A stretch of DNA of 64,000 nucleotides from Sphingobium sp. TKS. Lineage in GTDB: Bacteria > Pseudomonadota > Alphaproteobacteria > Sphingomonadales > Sphingomonadaceae. Positions 18,486 to 27,931 of the stretch are shown in pieces (within the stretch, counting starts at the first letter, position 1; each line of letters opens with the position of its first letter). A model generated the notes under the pieces. The model worked only from the letters and a program-made list of their open reading frames with translations, searched no databases and was not told the DNA's origin. A program made the position numbers and the translations under genes. Location of the stretch: NCBI RefSeq assembly GCF_001563265.1, contig NZ_CP005083.1:1429001-1493000 (forward strand), read 5' to 3'.

Positions 18486-19466
18486 TCATCCCGCGTCTTC
18501 CAGCGCGGCAAAGCCGAAAAAGACGTCGCGGGCGCGGGTGGCGGCATCCTCATAGGGGCGGCGCTGCTGCGCATCCCACGCGGCCAGCGTTTCTTCCTCC
18601 TGGGGGCTCAGGTCGCGTTCATAGGCGTCGATGTCGTAGATGTCGTCGCTTTCATTGCCGTCGAAACCGGGCGGCGCGGGATAATCGGTGCGCCAGCTTT
18701 CCCGATATTCGTCCCACCATATGCCGCGCAGCCGGGCGGCGGCCTCCTCCGGCGGGAGGGTCGCCCGTTCGACGGGCGATGCTGCCGAAATTGGGCGAAG
18801 TTCACACCGTTCATCGAGGGGGTCGGCTTTGCCGCGTTCGCTGAGGGCCATCCGCGCCGCGACGAACAGCGCGGCGGACGCGCCTGGGGAGAGAGCGGTG
18901 GCGGCCTGTTCGATGGCGGGCGTATCGGGCATGGCGGAGTCGAGCGGCTCGGCCTCGTCTGTTTCGCGGGGCTGCGGTTCCGCGCCGGAGGGCGCCGCCG
19001 CCTCATCCGGGCAGATCAGGTCGAGATAGGCGGCGAAATCCTGCGCCACCACGCGGGCGAGCGCGGCGTCGCTGCCGTCGGGCGGATTGTCCGCCATGCG
19101 ATCCAGCCGCGCAAGCATCGACATGGCGAGCCGGTTGTCGTGGCGGTGGCGGGTGATTTCGTTGGCTTCTGCGTCCTTGCGGATCACTTCCTCGTTGCCG
19201 GTGAGGGCGCGGGCGAGCAGATCATCGGCAAGGCGCGCGCGAGCGATGAGGATGGCCGCGTCCCAGCCGAGGCGAAAGGCCGCGCCGTCGCGGCGGATGC
19301 GCAGGGCATAGGCCGAGCGCGGGCTGATCTGCGCGGCGTCGCAGGCCGTGCGGATGATGCCGGTGGCGGCGAGGGTTTCGAGGAAGTGGCGCTGGCGAGC
19401 GGGGCTCCAGCCGTCGGCGCGGATTTGCTGCGCAGGCGCGGGGAGAGGAGGGAATTGGCAGGTCAT
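18486..19466 (-). CDS. Helix-turn-helix domain protein, sphingomonad type (326 aa)
   Basis: ATG 19466 follows AAAAAGGAG. Residues about 20-60 (WSPARQRHFLETLAATGIIRTACDAAQISPRSAYALR) look like a helix-turn-helix of the type found in small terminase-like or transposase-like proteins. The middle is helical (ADDLLARALTGNEEVIRKD, with ITRHRHDNRLAMSMLARLD), and the acidic C-terminal part (ESDDIYDIDAYERD) is probably disordered. The function is unknown. DNA binding is inferred only from the helix-turn-helix. The HTH and RHRHDNRLAMSML stretch recall phage small terminases, but no phage genes adjoin. Confidence 0.65.
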   Translation of the reverse strand: MTCQFPPLPAPAQQIRADGWSPARQRHFLETLAATGIIRTACDAAQISPRSAYALRIRRDGAAFRLGWDAAILIARARLADDLLARALTGNEEVIRKDAEANEITRHRHDNRLAMSMLARLDRMADNPPDGSDAALARVVAQDFAAYLDLICPDEAAAPSGAEPQPRETDEAEPLDSAMPDTPAIEQAATALSPGASAALFVAARMALSERGKADPLDERCELRPISAASPVERATLPPEEAAARLRGIWWDEYRESWRTDYPAPPGFDGNESDDIYDIDAYERDLSPQEEETLAAWDAQQRRPYEDAATRARDVFFGFAALEDAG

Positions 19467-19560
19467 GGCAAGGCTCCTTTTTATGGGAGGGTTTGCCGGG
19501 AGGGTAATATGGGGGAGGGGTTGTAGGACAGAACAAAATGGGAACGCAGGACGGGGCGGC

Positions 19561-19755
19561 TTACCAGTTGCCTCCGGCGTCCTTGATGGCTTTGAGCAGC
19601 GCTTTTTTGCTGGCCGTGCGGCGGGTGCCGCTGTTGCGGGGCAAGTCGGCGTCGGTGATGCCGAGTTCGGCGCGGCGGCGTGCGAGATTGGCCGCAAAGC
19701 TCTTGAAGGCAATGCGGCGGCCGGGCCAGTTTTCGGGCTTGTCAGTTGCGGACAT
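19561..19755 (-). CDS. Small basic hypothetical protein (64 aa)
   Basis: ATG 19755 has GGAG six bases upstream. The product is basic and Arg/Lys-rich (WPGRRIAFKSFAANLARRR, then TRRTASKKALLKAIKDAGG) with a predicted helical N-terminus, and could bind nucleic acid. It has no recognised family. It sits 94 bases upstream of the helix-turn-helix gene on the same strand, and the two may form one transcript. Confidence 0.55.
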   Translation of the reverse strand: MSATDKPENWPGRRIAFKSFAANLARRRAELGITDADLPRNSGTRRTASKKALLKAIKDAGGNW

Positions 19756-19876
19756 CGTGTGCTCCGAAATCACCGCCGGTTTCATGGCGGACGCGGCGTT
19801 CAAGATAGTCCCTGTTGGCGTTCGGGTGAAGGCGAAGATCAGGTCAGGTAACTTTCGTTTGGTTCCTCTTTAAACC

Positions 19877-20887
19877 CTATGAGCCGGTACGAGGACTTTT
19901 GACTCCGACCATATGAGTTTGCGGGTAAGTCAGCTGAACATACGCCTTGTTACTGTGTCGTAGGGCTACTCGAGCTGCTCCTAAATCAGCGAAAAACAAA
20001 CCTTCCCGTAAAGGGTCCTGATTCTCCTTAATCTCTGCGTCATATTTCAAAACGTGATCATATGAATTAACTATATCTCGTTCTATATTTCCAATATTTG
20101 TGTAATTATTTACTGTAAGTTCTTTTACAAATATAGATATCTTTTCGGAATCTACGGTTTTTCTATCTGGAAAAATGCGTCGTAACATCGAAAAAACCGT
20201 ATCGAAATTTATCGGTTGGTCTTCGGACTCTGTAGGAGACGCCGTGTCAGACTGCTCTTTTGAAATCTGTCTTGAAGAATACAGTTGTTCATATTGGACA
20301 TCGGCAACATAAAAAAGACCGCTCAACGCATTAAGCCCCTTCTTTAGATGATCTGGAATATCCCACTCAGCTTTATAGTCCAAATAATGTGAGATCGCTG
20401 CCCAAGCGTGCATACAAAGCGTCCTCACCTGAATTTCAAATCGCATTCCCCGGATTGCGTCATAACGTGGACCAGAGTAAGCCTTCTTCATTTCGCAAAT
20501 AAAATGGATAGACATATATCCGAAGCTGTCTGTGCTTGAGTCGACCTTGTCATCAAAGCTTATAACATCAAATTCCGACGATATGATTTCGCAAACGTTG
20601 GGTAGGTCTGATTTGAAAAGACATACGATTCGTAAACCGACCGCATCTAAGATTTCGTCGATGCTCTCATGTCCGCCGGAAGATATTTTGTTTCTTAATG
20701 AATCGTATGTTTTGATCCGATGCTCTACGGCATGAATTTTGATACCGGACTTGCCCAATGCGTGAGATATGATGAAGTTCGCTTCGTCTTTTAAAGCGGA
20801 AAACGCGGGGAGATATCGATTGTAAGCTTCCAGAATGTGATTTTCAGAAATATGCTTGTTCTTGCTGGCCTTTCTCTGCGTTCCCAC
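19877..20887 (-). CDS. RelA/SpoT-domain (p)ppGpp-synthetase-like protein, AT-rich
   Basis: The protein (336 residues from GTG 20887) has a complete synthetase core: RIKTYDSLRNK (the RxKxxxSxxxK motif), DAVGLR, GYMSIHF, FEIQVRT and MHAWAAISHYLDYK. There is no HD hydrolase and no TGS/ACT region. About 130 C-terminal residues are of unknown type. It could make (p)ppGpp or, like some small alarmone synthetase toxins, pyrophosphorylate adenine nucleotides or tRNA. The gene is far more AT-rich than its neighbours, a sign of transfer. The start is uncertain: GTG 20887 has AGGGG eight bases upstream, while TTG 20908 lacks one. No antitoxin gene is obvious beside it. Confidence 0.82.
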   Translation of the reverse strand: MGTQRKASKNKHISENHILEAYNRYLPAFSALKDEANFIISHALGKSGIKIHAVEHRIKTYDSLRNKISSGGHESIDEILDAVGLRIVCLFKSDLPNVCEIISSEFDVISFDDKVDSSTDSFGYMSIHFICEMKKAYSGPRYDAIRGMRFEIQVRTLCMHAWAAISHYLDYKAEWDIPDHLKKGLNALSGLFYVADVQYEQLYSSRQISKEQSDTASPTESEDQPINFDTVFSMLRRIFPDRKTVDSEKISIFVKELTVNNYTNIGNIERDIVNSYDHVLKYDAEIKENQDPLREGLFFADLGAARVALRHSNKAYVQLTYPQTHMVGVKSPRTGS

Positions 20888-20941
20888 TCGATGTACCCCT
20901 AAAGTCAAGTGCTCGATTCCGATGATTCCTTAACTGTTGGA

Positions 20942-23890
20942 TCACTCCGCCGCCACCGCCTCTAATCCCAACAATGGCGCGAGATAGCGCCCGGTAAAGC
21001 TTCGGGCGTTCTTCGCGACCTTTTCCGGGGTGCCTTCGGCCACGACTTCGCCGCCCTTGACGCCGCCTTCCGGGCCCATGTCGATGATCCAGTCGGCGGT
21101 CTTGATGACATCCAGATTATGCTCGATCACGATCACGCTGTTGCCCTGTTCGACCAGTGCGTGGAGGACTTCGAGCAGTTTGCGGACGTCCTCGAAGTGG
21201 AGGCCGGTGGTGGGTTCGTCCAAGATATAGAGCGTGTTGCCGGTGGCGCGGCGGGAGAGTTCCTTGGCGAGTTTGACGCGTTGGGCTTCGCCGCCGGACA
21301 GGGTGGTGGCCTGTTGGCCGACCTTGACATAGCCGAGGCCCACTTCGGCCAGCATCGCCATCTTGTCGCGGATGGGGGGGACGGCCTTGAAGAATTCCAC
21401 CGCGTCCTCGACCGTCATGTCGAGTACGTCGGCGATGCTGTGGCCCTTGAACTTCACCTCCAGCGTCTCGCGATTGTAGCGGGCGCCGTGGCAGACGTCG
21501 CAGGTGACGTACACATCGGGGAGGAAGTGCATCTCGATCTTGATGAGGCCGTCGCCGGTGCAGGCTTCGCAGCGGCCGCCCTTGACGTTGAAGGAGAAAC
21601 GGCCGGGCTTGTAGCCGCGGGCTTGGCTCTCCGGGAGGCCCGCGAACCAGTCGCGGATGTTGGTGAAGGCGCCGGTATAGGTCGCCGGGTTGGAGCGCGG
21701 GGTGCGGCCGATGGGCGACTGGTCGATGTCGATCACCTTGTCGCAATGTTCGAGGCCGGTGATCTTGTCATGCGGCCCCGCGACGATGCGGGCGCCGTTG
21801 AGGGCGCGGGCCGAGGCGGCGTAGAGGGTGTCGATGGTGAAGCTGGACTTGCCCGAGCCCGATACGCCGGTGATGCAGGTGAAGGTGCCGAGCGGGATGC
21901 TGGCGGTGACGCCTTGCAGATTGTTGGCGCGGGCGTTGTGGACGGTGAGTTTCTTGCCGGTGCCCTTGCGGCGCCTGGTCGGGACTTCGATGCGGCGGGT
22001 GCCGTTGAGATAATCGGCGGTCAGACTGTCGCGGTGGGCGAGCAGTTCGTGGAGGCTGCCCTGGGCCACGATTTCGCCGCCGTGGACGCCTGCGCCCGGC
22101 CCCATGTCGACGATATAGTCGGCGGTGCGGATCGCATCCTCGTCATGCTCTACGACGATGACGGTGTTGCCGAGGTCGCGCAGGCGCTTGAGGGTGATGA
22201 GCAGGCGGTCATTGTCGCGCTGGTGCAGGCCTATGGAGGGTTCGTCGAGGACGTAGAGGACGCCCGACAGGCCGCTGCCGATCTGGGAGGCGAGGCGGAT
22301 GCGCTGGGACTCGCCGCCGGACAGGGTGCCGCTGGTGCGGTCGAGGTTGAGGTAATCCAGGCCGACATTGTTGAGGAAGCCGAGGCGCTCCACGATTTCC
22401 TTGAGGATGGCCTTGGCGATCTGGTTCTGCTGATCGTTGAGGTGGGTGGGGAGGGTCTGGAAGAAGCGCAGGGCGTCGACCACGGAGCGGCGGGTGGACA
22501 GGGAGATGTCTTCCCCGGCGATCTTGACGGCGCGGGCTTCGGGTTTGAGGCGGGCGCCGTCGCATGTCTCGCAGGGCATGGCGGTCTGATATTTGCTCAG
22601 TTCCTCGCGCATCCAGGCGGATTCGGTCTGGAGCAGGCGGCGGTTCAAGTTGCCGATTACGCCTTCGAAGGGTTTCTTGACCTCATAGCTTTTCTTGCCG
22701 TCGACGAAGCGCAGGGTGACGGGTTTGCCTGCGGTGCCGTGGAGGATGATGATTTTCACCTCTGCGGGGAGATCTTGCCATGGGGTTTCGAGGGAGAAGC
22801 CGAATTCTTTGGCGAGGCTGCCCAGGACTTGCATATAATAGGGGCTGGGCGGGTTGGACTTGGCCCAGGGGACGATGGCGCCTTTTTTCAAGGACAGGGC
22901 TTCGTTGGGGACGACCAGTTCGGGGTCGAATAACTGCCGTTCGCCAAGACCGTCGCAGGCGGGGCAGGCGCCTTGCGGGGCGTTGAAGGAGAAGAGGCGG
23001 GGCTCGATCTCCGATATGGTGAAGCCGCTCACCGGGCAGGCGAATTTCTCGCTGAAGACGATGCGGTTGGCGGGGATTTCGGCGTTTTTCATTTTGCCGG
23101 CGGTTGCGCTTTGCCCACCCCCGGCCCCTCCCGCCTGCGGGAGGGGAGAGGTGAGGTCGGCTACGGTGCCGTCGGCCAGGTCGACATAGGCCAGGCCATC
23201 CGCCAGTTTCAGGGCTTGTTCGAAGCTGTCCGCGAGGCGGGTGGACATGTCGTCAGTGACGGCGAGGCGGTCGACCACGACTTCGATGTCATGCTTATAT
23301 TTCTTGTCGAGGGCGGGGGCGTCCTCGATCGCGTAGAGTTCGCCGTCGATGCGGACGCGGGTGAAGCCTGCCTTTTGCCACTCCGCCAGTTCCTTGCGAT
23401 ATTCGCCTTTGCGGCCGCGCACCACGGGGGCGAGGAGGTAGAAGCGGGTGCCCTCGGGGAGCTGCATCACACGGTCGACCATCTGGCTGACCGTCTGGGC
23501 GCTGATGGGGAGGCCCGTCGCGGGCGAATAGGGGATGCCGACGCGCGCCCAGAGGAGGCGCATATAGTCGTAGATTTCCGTGACCGTCGCCACCGTCGAG
23601 CGGGGGTTGCGGCTGGTGGTCTTCTGCTCGATGGAGATGGCGGGGGAGAGCCCCTCAATATGCTCGACATCGGGCTTCTGCATCATCTCCAGAAACTGGC
23701 GGGCATAGGCGGAGAGGGACTCCACATAGCGGCGCTGACCCTCGGCATAGATGGTGTCGAAGGCGAGCGAGGATTTGCCCGAGCCGGAGAGGCCCGTGAT
23801 CACGATCAGGCTGTCGCGGGGGAGGTCGACGTCGACGCCCTTGAGGTTGTGCTCGCGCGCGCCGCGCACGGAAATAGTGGTGAGACTCAT
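20942..23890 (-). CDS. uvrA: Excinuclease ABC subunit A
   Basis: UvrA recognises bulky DNA lesions and loads UvrB in nucleotide excision repair. The 982-residue protein has two ABC ATPase halves: Walker [20 protein letters not shown] and [16 protein letters not shown], with signatures [12 protein letters not shown] and [12 protein letters not shown]. Zinc-finger pairs include [25 protein letters not shown] and [12 protein letters not shown] 23890 starts [19 protein letters not shown], as in other UvrAs. At about residues 248-256 an in-frame palindromic repeat (coding [11 protein letters not shown]) lies in the variable loop before [11 protein letters not shown]. It probably does not disrupt the core. 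Confidence 0.98.
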   Translation of the reverse strand: MSLTTISVRGAREHNLKGVDVDLPRDSLIVITGLSGSGKSSLAFDTIYAEGQRRYVESLSAYARQFLEMMQKPDVEHIEGLSPAISIEQKTTSRNPRSTVATVTEIYDYMRLLWARVGIPYSPATGLPISAQTVSQMVDRVMQLPEGTRFYLLAPVVRGRKGEYRKELAEWQKAGFTRVRIDGELYAIEDAPALDKKYKHDIEVVVDRLAVTDDMSTRLADSFEQALKLADGLAYVDLADGTVADLTSPLPQAGGAGGGQSATAGKMKNAEIPANRIVFSEKFACPVSGFTISEIEPRLFSFNAPQGACPACDGLGERQLFDPELVVPNEALSLKKGAIVPWAKSNPPSPYYMQVLGSLAKEFGFSLETPWQDLPAEVKIIILHGTAGKPVTLRFVDGKKSYEVKKPFEGVIGNLNRRLLQTESAWMREELSKYQTAMPCETCDGARLKPEARAVKIAGEDISLSTRRSVVDALRFFQTLPTHLNDQQNQIAKAILKEIVERLGFLNNVGLDYLNLDRTSGTLSGGESQRIRLASQIGSGLSGVLYVLDEPSIGLHQRDNDRLLITLKRLRDLGNTVIVVEHDEDAIRTADYIVDMGPGAGVHGGEIVAQGSLHELLAHRDSLTADYLNGTRRIEVPTRRRKGTGKKLTVHNARANNLQGVTASIPLGTFTCITGVSGSGKSSFTIDTLYAASARALNGARIVAGPHDKITGLEHCDKVIDIDQSPIGRTPRSNPATYTGAFTNIRDWFAGLPESQARGYKPGRFSFNVKGGRCEACTGDGLIKIEMHFLPDVYVTCDVCHGARYNRETLEVKFKGHSIADVLDMTVEDAVEFFKAVPPIRDKMAMLAEVGLGYVKVGQQATTLSGGEAQRVKLAKELSRRATGNTLYILDEPTTGLHFEDVRKLLEVLHALVEQGNSVIVIEHNLDVIKTADWIIDMGPEGGVKGGEVVAEGTPEKVAKNARSFTGRYLAPLLGLEAVAAE
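23125..23146. repeat. Palindromic repeat element inside uvrA
   Basis: CCCCTCCCGC (23125-23134) and GCGGGAGGGG (23137-23146) are exact reverse complements with a 2-base loop. This is the core of a dispersed 'CTCCCGC/GCGGGAG' element. It is in frame in uvrA and coincides with a low-complexity [11 protein letters not shown] insertion not expected in UvrA. Confidence 0.7.
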
Positions 23891-24013
23891 GGGCGTGTTG
23901 TTCCAGATTTGTTCTTTGAGGGCAAGGCCCGGTCGGGCGCAAGATAGGGTCTGCGCGGTGAAAGGAAAAGGCGGCGGCTTTTCTCCGGCGGGTGGCTGGG
24001 TTAGGGCTGGGGG

Positions 24014-24586
24014 ATGAGCGGGATTTCGGTTCGGATGCGGTGTGGGGCGCTGGTCGCTGCGGTGGCGCTGGCGGCCTGTGGCGGGGGCGTCAAATACCGG
24101 CCGGTGAGCGACCTGCCGGTGCGCGTGGGGAAGCCTTATAATGTGCGGGGCGTGACCTATGTGCCTGCCGCCGATCCGAGTTACGACTATCTGGGCTATG
24201 CGAGCTGGTACGGGCATGAGTCCGGCAGCCAGACGGCCAATGGCGAACGCTTCGTCCCCAAGGCGGTGACGGCGGCGCATGCGACCTTGCCCCTGCCGAG
24301 CTATGTCGAGGTGACGTCGCTGGAGACGGGGCGGACCATATTGGTGCGGGTGAACGATCGCGGACCCTTTGCCGGGCGGGGGCGGATCATCGACCTGTCG
24401 CGGGGCGCGGCGGAGCAACTCGGGATCAGGGCCACCGGGCACGCGCCGGTCCGGGTGCGGGTGGTGGAGCCGCCGGAGAAGGACCGCAGGAAGCTGCGCG
24501 AGGGGAAGGAGGCGCCCGAGCGGCCGACGGTCGACGACCGGGCATTGGCCAATTTGCGGGCGCAGCTTGACGCGCAGGGACGCTGA
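24014..24586 (+). CDS. rlpA: RlpA-family septal ring lytic transglycosylase/lipoprotein
   Basis: The 190-residue lipoprotein has a lipobox VALAACGGG and a double-psi beta-barrel (residues about 65-155). The RlpA signatures are [20 protein letters not shown] and [26 protein letters not shown], with the catalytic Asp in VNDRGPF. RlpA cleaves naked glycan strands at the division septum. The usual C-terminal SPOR domain is absent; the tail is short and charged. It diverges from uvrA with about 120 bases between. The ATG at 24035 is an alternative start that gives a more typical signal peptide. Confidence 0.9.
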   Translation: MSGISVRMRCGALVAAVALAACGGGVKYRPVSDLPVRVGKPYNVRGVTYVPAADPSYDYLGYASWYGHESGSQTANGERFVPKAVTAAHATLPLPSYVEVTSLETGRTILVRVNDRGPFAGRGRIIDLSRGAAEQLGIRATGHAPVRVRVVEPPEKDRRKLREGKEAPERPTVDDRALANLRAQLDAQGR

Positions 24587-25133
24587 TGTCGTTCGTGGAA
24601 GTCTGTCGTCGGTTCATCCCCGGTGGATGCTGCCGGGCGGGACGGGTCGACGGATCATCGAATGGGAAAAACGGTCGTTCGGCACTGGCGCTATGATGAT
24701 GATCGACACAGCGATGACCCGGTACGGATCGGCCGGTGCGAGGTCGTCTCGCTGGTAACAGTTTGAAAGAGATCCCGGAGAGCCCGACAGCTTCCTGGAT
24801 GCACCCCCGGCCTTTCCCTTGCGCCGGGGGTGTTTTTTTGTGCGCGCCGCTTGCTGAACATTTGTAATTTTACGTTACGGAAAGCTTGTTTTTTTGGTGT
24901 AAAATTGTCGTTCGTCCAAGCCAGACTGCATTTGGTCGACAAGGGCGTCGTTGGCAGACCGGGCTAGGTGCCGGTCGAAAGCGAAAAGCGGTGCATTGGC
25001 AATCATCCTAAACAGGCTGGGCGAAGACAGAGACGATGAACTGTTCGAGGCCTTTCTCTTCTCTTCGCTTGAGGCCCGCCCCGAATTTCGCGCGAGCGGG
25101 CCGGTAAAAGCATAGCGTTGAGGAGACATTGCC
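24587..25133. other. 547-base non-coding stretch with an isolated terminator
   Basis: There is no convincing gene between rlpA and urcA. The first part (24587-24801) is GC-rich and ends in a strong intrinsic terminator at 24802-24839, 216 bases beyond the rlpA stop. That means either a long rlpA 3' UTR or a separate small RNA. From 24840 to about 24910 the sequence is AT-rich with T runs and is a likely promoter zone for urcA. Open frames in 24875-25130 have poor starts and no recognised product. Confidence 0.5.
24802..24839 (+). terminator. Strong intrinsic terminator
   Basis: CACCCCCGGC (24802-24811) and GCCGGGGGTG (24823-24832) form a 10-bp stem followed by seven T residues. It is oriented with rlpA but 216 bases after its stop. 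Confidence 0.85.
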
Positions 25134-25478
25134 ATGACCGCCATCAAGTTCGCCGCCGCCCTTGCCACCATAGCCGCCCTGGGCGTCGCCGGCACCGCGT
25201 CCGCCATCGAATTCGAGTCCAACGGGAAGAGCGTCGAGGTCAGCTATCATGATCTGGACCTGTCGAAGAAGAGCGACCAGCGCATCCTGAACGTCCGGAT
25301 CAAGCGCGCCGCCGCAAAGGTCTGCCCGACCAGCGACGCCACCGCCGCGATCGCGAAGTGCCAGCAGGTCGCCGCCGCGCATGTCCGCAATTCGGTGGAA
25401 CTGGCGGTCGCCAAGGCGCAGAGCGGCGAGCGTTTTGCCGATATGGGCAAGGAAAAGCCGGTCGGCGCCGGGAACTGA
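25134..25478 (+). CDS. UrcA family protein
   Basis: The 114-residue secreted protein has a signal peptide ending AGTASA and a mature domain with the UrcA pattern: VEVSYHDLDLSKKSDQRILNVRIKRAAAKVCP, split by the rest of the fold, plus a Cys pair (KVCPTSD and IAKCQQV) likely to form a disulfide. UrcA proteins are common in sphingomonads and relatives and have no proven function. GAGGAGA precedes ATG by 8 bases, and a strong terminator follows. Confidence 0.88.
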   Translation: MTAIKFAAALATIAALGVAGTASAIEFESNGKSVEVSYHDLDLSKKSDQRILNVRIKRAAAKVCPTSDATAAIAKCQQVAAAHVRNSVELAVAKAQSGERFADMGKEKPVGAGN

Positions 25479-25500
25479 ATTTCCTGGATTGGTTTTGGAA

Positions 25501-25528
25501 AAAAGGCCCGGTTTCCCGGGCCTTTTTT
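25501..25528 (+). terminator. Intrinsic terminator after urcA gene
   Basis: AAAAGGCCCGG (25501-25511) pairs with CCGGGCCTTTT (25516-25526) and continues into a run of T. The flanking A run means it may also act for the opposite-strand response regulator operon ending at 25550. Confidence 0.88.
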
Positions 25529-25549
25529 CTTGGGAAAAGAAATGCGAAG

Positions 25550-26293
25550 TCACCGCCCCGCCATGGCCCGGGCGTTGGCGAGATAGGTGCGGCCGATGCG
25601 AATTTCCGTATCGTCGGCCAGACAGGCGGACCAGACGCCGCTGCCGTCGTGGCGCAGCCGGGCGATATGGTCGCGGCGCACGATATGCGACCGGTGCAGG
25701 CGGACGAATTGCTGCGGGTCGAGCCGGTTTTCCAGCGAACTGATCGTCTGGTGCAGGAGATAGCTGTTCTGGCCCACATGCAGCCGCATATAGTCGCGCT
25801 CCGCCTCGATCCGGTCGATCTGGACGGCGCCGATGCGGACCAGTTCGGAGCGGTGCGGAACCCAGAATTCCTCGGCCCATTCCGGCTCGTCCTCCGCGCT
25901 GGTCGCGGGGGAGGGTGCGGCGCGGTTGCCCAGCGCTTGCTCGACCCGGTCGATCGCGCGGGACAGGCGTTCATGGGCGACCGGCTTTAACAGATAGTCC
26001 ACGGCGGCGAGGTCGAAGGCTTCCACCGCAAAGCCCTCGAACGCGGTGACGAAGATCACCGCCGGGCAGATGCCCATGCGGGAGGTGGCTCGCGCCACGC
26101 CGATGCCGTCGAGCAGCGGCATGGCGATGTCGAGCATCACCAGATCCGGCTCCAGCCCCTCGATCAGGCGCAGCGCGGCCTCGCCGTCGCTGGCGGTGCC
26201 GACCAGGGCGATGCGCGGCTCGCGGGCGCACAGCATCTGGAGGCGTTCGACCGCCAAAGGTTCATCGTCGACGATCAGCGTCCTGATGGTCAT
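25550..26293 (-). CDS. LytTR-type response regulator
   Basis: The 247-residue protein has a receiver domain (residues 1-120; acidic pocket DD at 9-10, phospho-acceptor D55 in LVMLDIAMPLLDGIG, conserved Lys in LLKPV) and a LytTR DNA-binding domain (residues about 145-245; RIEAERDYMRLHVGQNSYLL and FVRLHRSHIVRRDHIARL). This matches the LytR/AlgR class. It starts immediately after the kinase stop codon, so the two form one operon. Targets are unknown. In this family the pair often senses envelope stress or small peptides. Confidence 0.93.
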   Translation of the reverse strand: MTIRTLIVDDEPLAVERLQMLCAREPRIALVGTASDGEAALRLIEGLEPDLVMLDIAMPLLDGIGVARATSRMGICPAVIFVTAFEGFAVEAFDLAAVDYLLKPVAHERLSRAIDRVEQALGNRAAPSPATSAEDEPEWAEEFWVPHRSELVRIGAVQIDRIEAERDYMRLHVGQNSYLLHQTISSLENRLDPQQFVRLHRSHIVRRDHIARLRHDGSGVWSACLADDTEIRIGRTYLANARAMAGR

Positions 26294-27406
26294 TCAGATA
26301 CTCCGGCGGATGATGGGGAGGGTGAGGTCTACGACAAAGCCGCCGCCGGGGCGCGGGCCATAGTCGATCCGGCCCTGTGCGCCGAAGCGGGCGGTCAGGC
26401 GGTCGCGCACATTGGCGAGGCCGATGCCGCTGCCCGCATCGGCTTCGCTCGGCGGCTTGTCGCCATTGTCGGTGACGCTGAGGTGGAGCATGCCGTCCTC
26501 TTCTCGCGCGGCGATGGTGATGGTGACGGGGCTGGACGTGCGCGACACGCCATATTTGATCGCATTTTCGACCAGAGGCTGGAGGATCAGGCCGGGCACG
26601 CAGGCGGTGAGAAGCCCGTCCGGAACCTGGATACTGGTGGAGAGGCGATCCGGAAAACGCACCGCCTCGATATCCAGATAGAGTTTCTGGAGATGCACTT
26701 CCTCCTCCAAGGACACATCCTCCAGCGGGTCGCCGGTCAGGCTGGTGCGGTAGAAATTGGAGAGGGAGAGGATCATCTGTTCCGCCTCGTCGCGCCGGTC
26801 CTTCATGACGAGGGAGGAGAGCGAGTTCAGCGTGTTGAACAGGAAATGCGGGTTCACCTGATAGCGCAGGGAGCGCAGTTCGGCCTGTTGCGCGGCCTGT
26901 TCCAGCCGGACGGCGCGGCGTTCGGTGCGGTGGGCTTCGCTGGCGTAGGAAAGGGCGAGATACAGACCGGCCCAGGCGGCGAGGAAGAAATAGCGGCTGA
27001 TCGCGTCTTCCACGATCTGCATCAGGGCGAAACCCTGTTCGCTGGCATATTTCTGATAGTCGGGATCGGGGAAGAGGGATGCCGGATCGTAGATGTTGAA
27101 GACGTAGAAATTGGCCGCCGCGGTAGCCAGCGCGAAGGGCGCGGCCAGGGTGAAGGCGGCGATGATGCGCGTCGTCAGCGGCTGGCGGTCGAAGCGGCGC
27201 AGGCAGAGATAGAGAACCCAGGTGACGACGATGCCGATCACCGTCACCACGGCGCGGCGGGCGGCCATGGCCCCCTGCGCCTCGAACCCCATGACCGAAG
27301 CGCGCAGCGTCACCAGCACCGCGTAGAAGAACCAGAAACCCAGTATCGAATAAAGTGCGGCCGTCGGCGGCACGCCCGGCTCGCCGTCTTCATTTTTTAT
27401 GATCAT
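26294..27406 (-). CDS. LytS-type sensor histidine kinase (His_kinase family)
   Basis: The 370-residue kinase has four predicted membrane helices in residues 15-180, the cytoplasmic H-box SLRYQVNPHFLFNTLNSLSS, and an HATPase domain with the N-box LVENAIKYGVS and G-box GSGIGLANVRDRL. This is the LytS/YehU-like architecture that phosphorylates a LytTR partner, which follows with no gap. ATG 27406 (MIIKNEDGEP) is chosen because upstream in-frame codons to 27490 look non-coding. No ribosome site is clear, so the start is moderately uncertain. Confidence 0.9.
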   Translation of the reverse strand: MIIKNEDGEPGVPPTAALYSILGFWFFYAVLVTLRASVMGFEAQGAMAARRAVVTVIGIVVTWVLYLCLRRFDRQPLTTRIIAAFTLAAPFALATAAANFYVFNIYDPASLFPDPDYQKYASEQGFALMQIVEDAISRYFFLAAWAGLYLALSYASEAHRTERRAVRLEQAAQQAELRSLRYQVNPHFLFNTLNSLSSLVMKDRRDEAEQMILSLSNFYRTSLTGDPLEDVSLEEEVHLQKLYLDIEAVRFPDRLSTSIQVPDGLLTACVPGLILQPLVENAIKYGVSRTSSPVTITIAAREEDGMLHLSVTDNGDKPPSEADAGSGIGLANVRDRLTARFGAQGRIDYGPRPGGGFVVDLTLPIIRRSI

Positions 27407-27595
27407 GAGGAAAAGTCTAGGCCAAGGCGCGCATGCTGTCGCCCCTTGGCGGCGAAGCTGGTCGAAGGGTTCCATGCGTTGGTCGATCAAGGAGAGTGGG
27501 GTCGATCAAGGAGAGCGGGGGCGATGAGCGGAACCGCTTGTCGATGCCGCCCGTTGATCCGGAGAGGCGCCGCTTGCGCCGATAAGGAGAGAGTG

Positions 27596-27823
27596 ATGAG
27601 CGACAAGACGGATATTCGTCCCAACAGCCGCGAGGAAGCGGGCGACACGCGCCCGACCGATGCGCAGGACCATGCCGTGACCCAGGAAGAAAAGCTGGAC
27701 GAGGGTTTGAAGGACAGCATGGATGCGTCCGATCCGCCCTCCGCCACCGCGCCGGGCGATCATGGCGATCCGGTGCCGTCTTCGGGCTTTCCTGAGGGCA
27801 AGGATAGGAAGGACGAGCGATAG
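27596..27823 (+). CDS. Small acidic disordered protein (75 aa)
   Basis: The 75-residue product is strongly hydrophilic with many D, E, P, S and T residues and no hydrophobic core, so it is probably intrinsically disordered. AAGGAGA lies 6 bases before ATG 27596. It is transcribed divergently from the LytTR operon across about 190 bases. No family is recognised. Confidence 0.6.
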   Translation: MSDKTDIRPNSREEAGDTRPTDAQDHAVTQEEKLDEGLKDSMDASDPPSATAPGDHGDPVPSSGFPEGKDRKDER

Positions 27824-27931
27824 ACGGCCAGTCATGGACGGCCAGTCATAGACGGGTTGCGAAATCGTGATATGATCGGTTGGGAAGGCGGCGGCGACGC
27901 TGCTTTTCGCAGGTGAGAGGAGCTACTTCAT

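Noticed and set aside
18486..19755. Helix-turn-helix protein and small basic protein as a remnant prophage packaging module
   Set aside because: Helix-turn-helix and composition hint at small terminase, but no other phage gene is nearby.
21119..22933. Long open frame of about 600 codons opposite uvrA
   Set aside because: It is antisense to a motif-complete uvrA. GC-rich codon bias leaves opposite frames open; the product is Gly/Val/Glu/Asp repeats with no domain.
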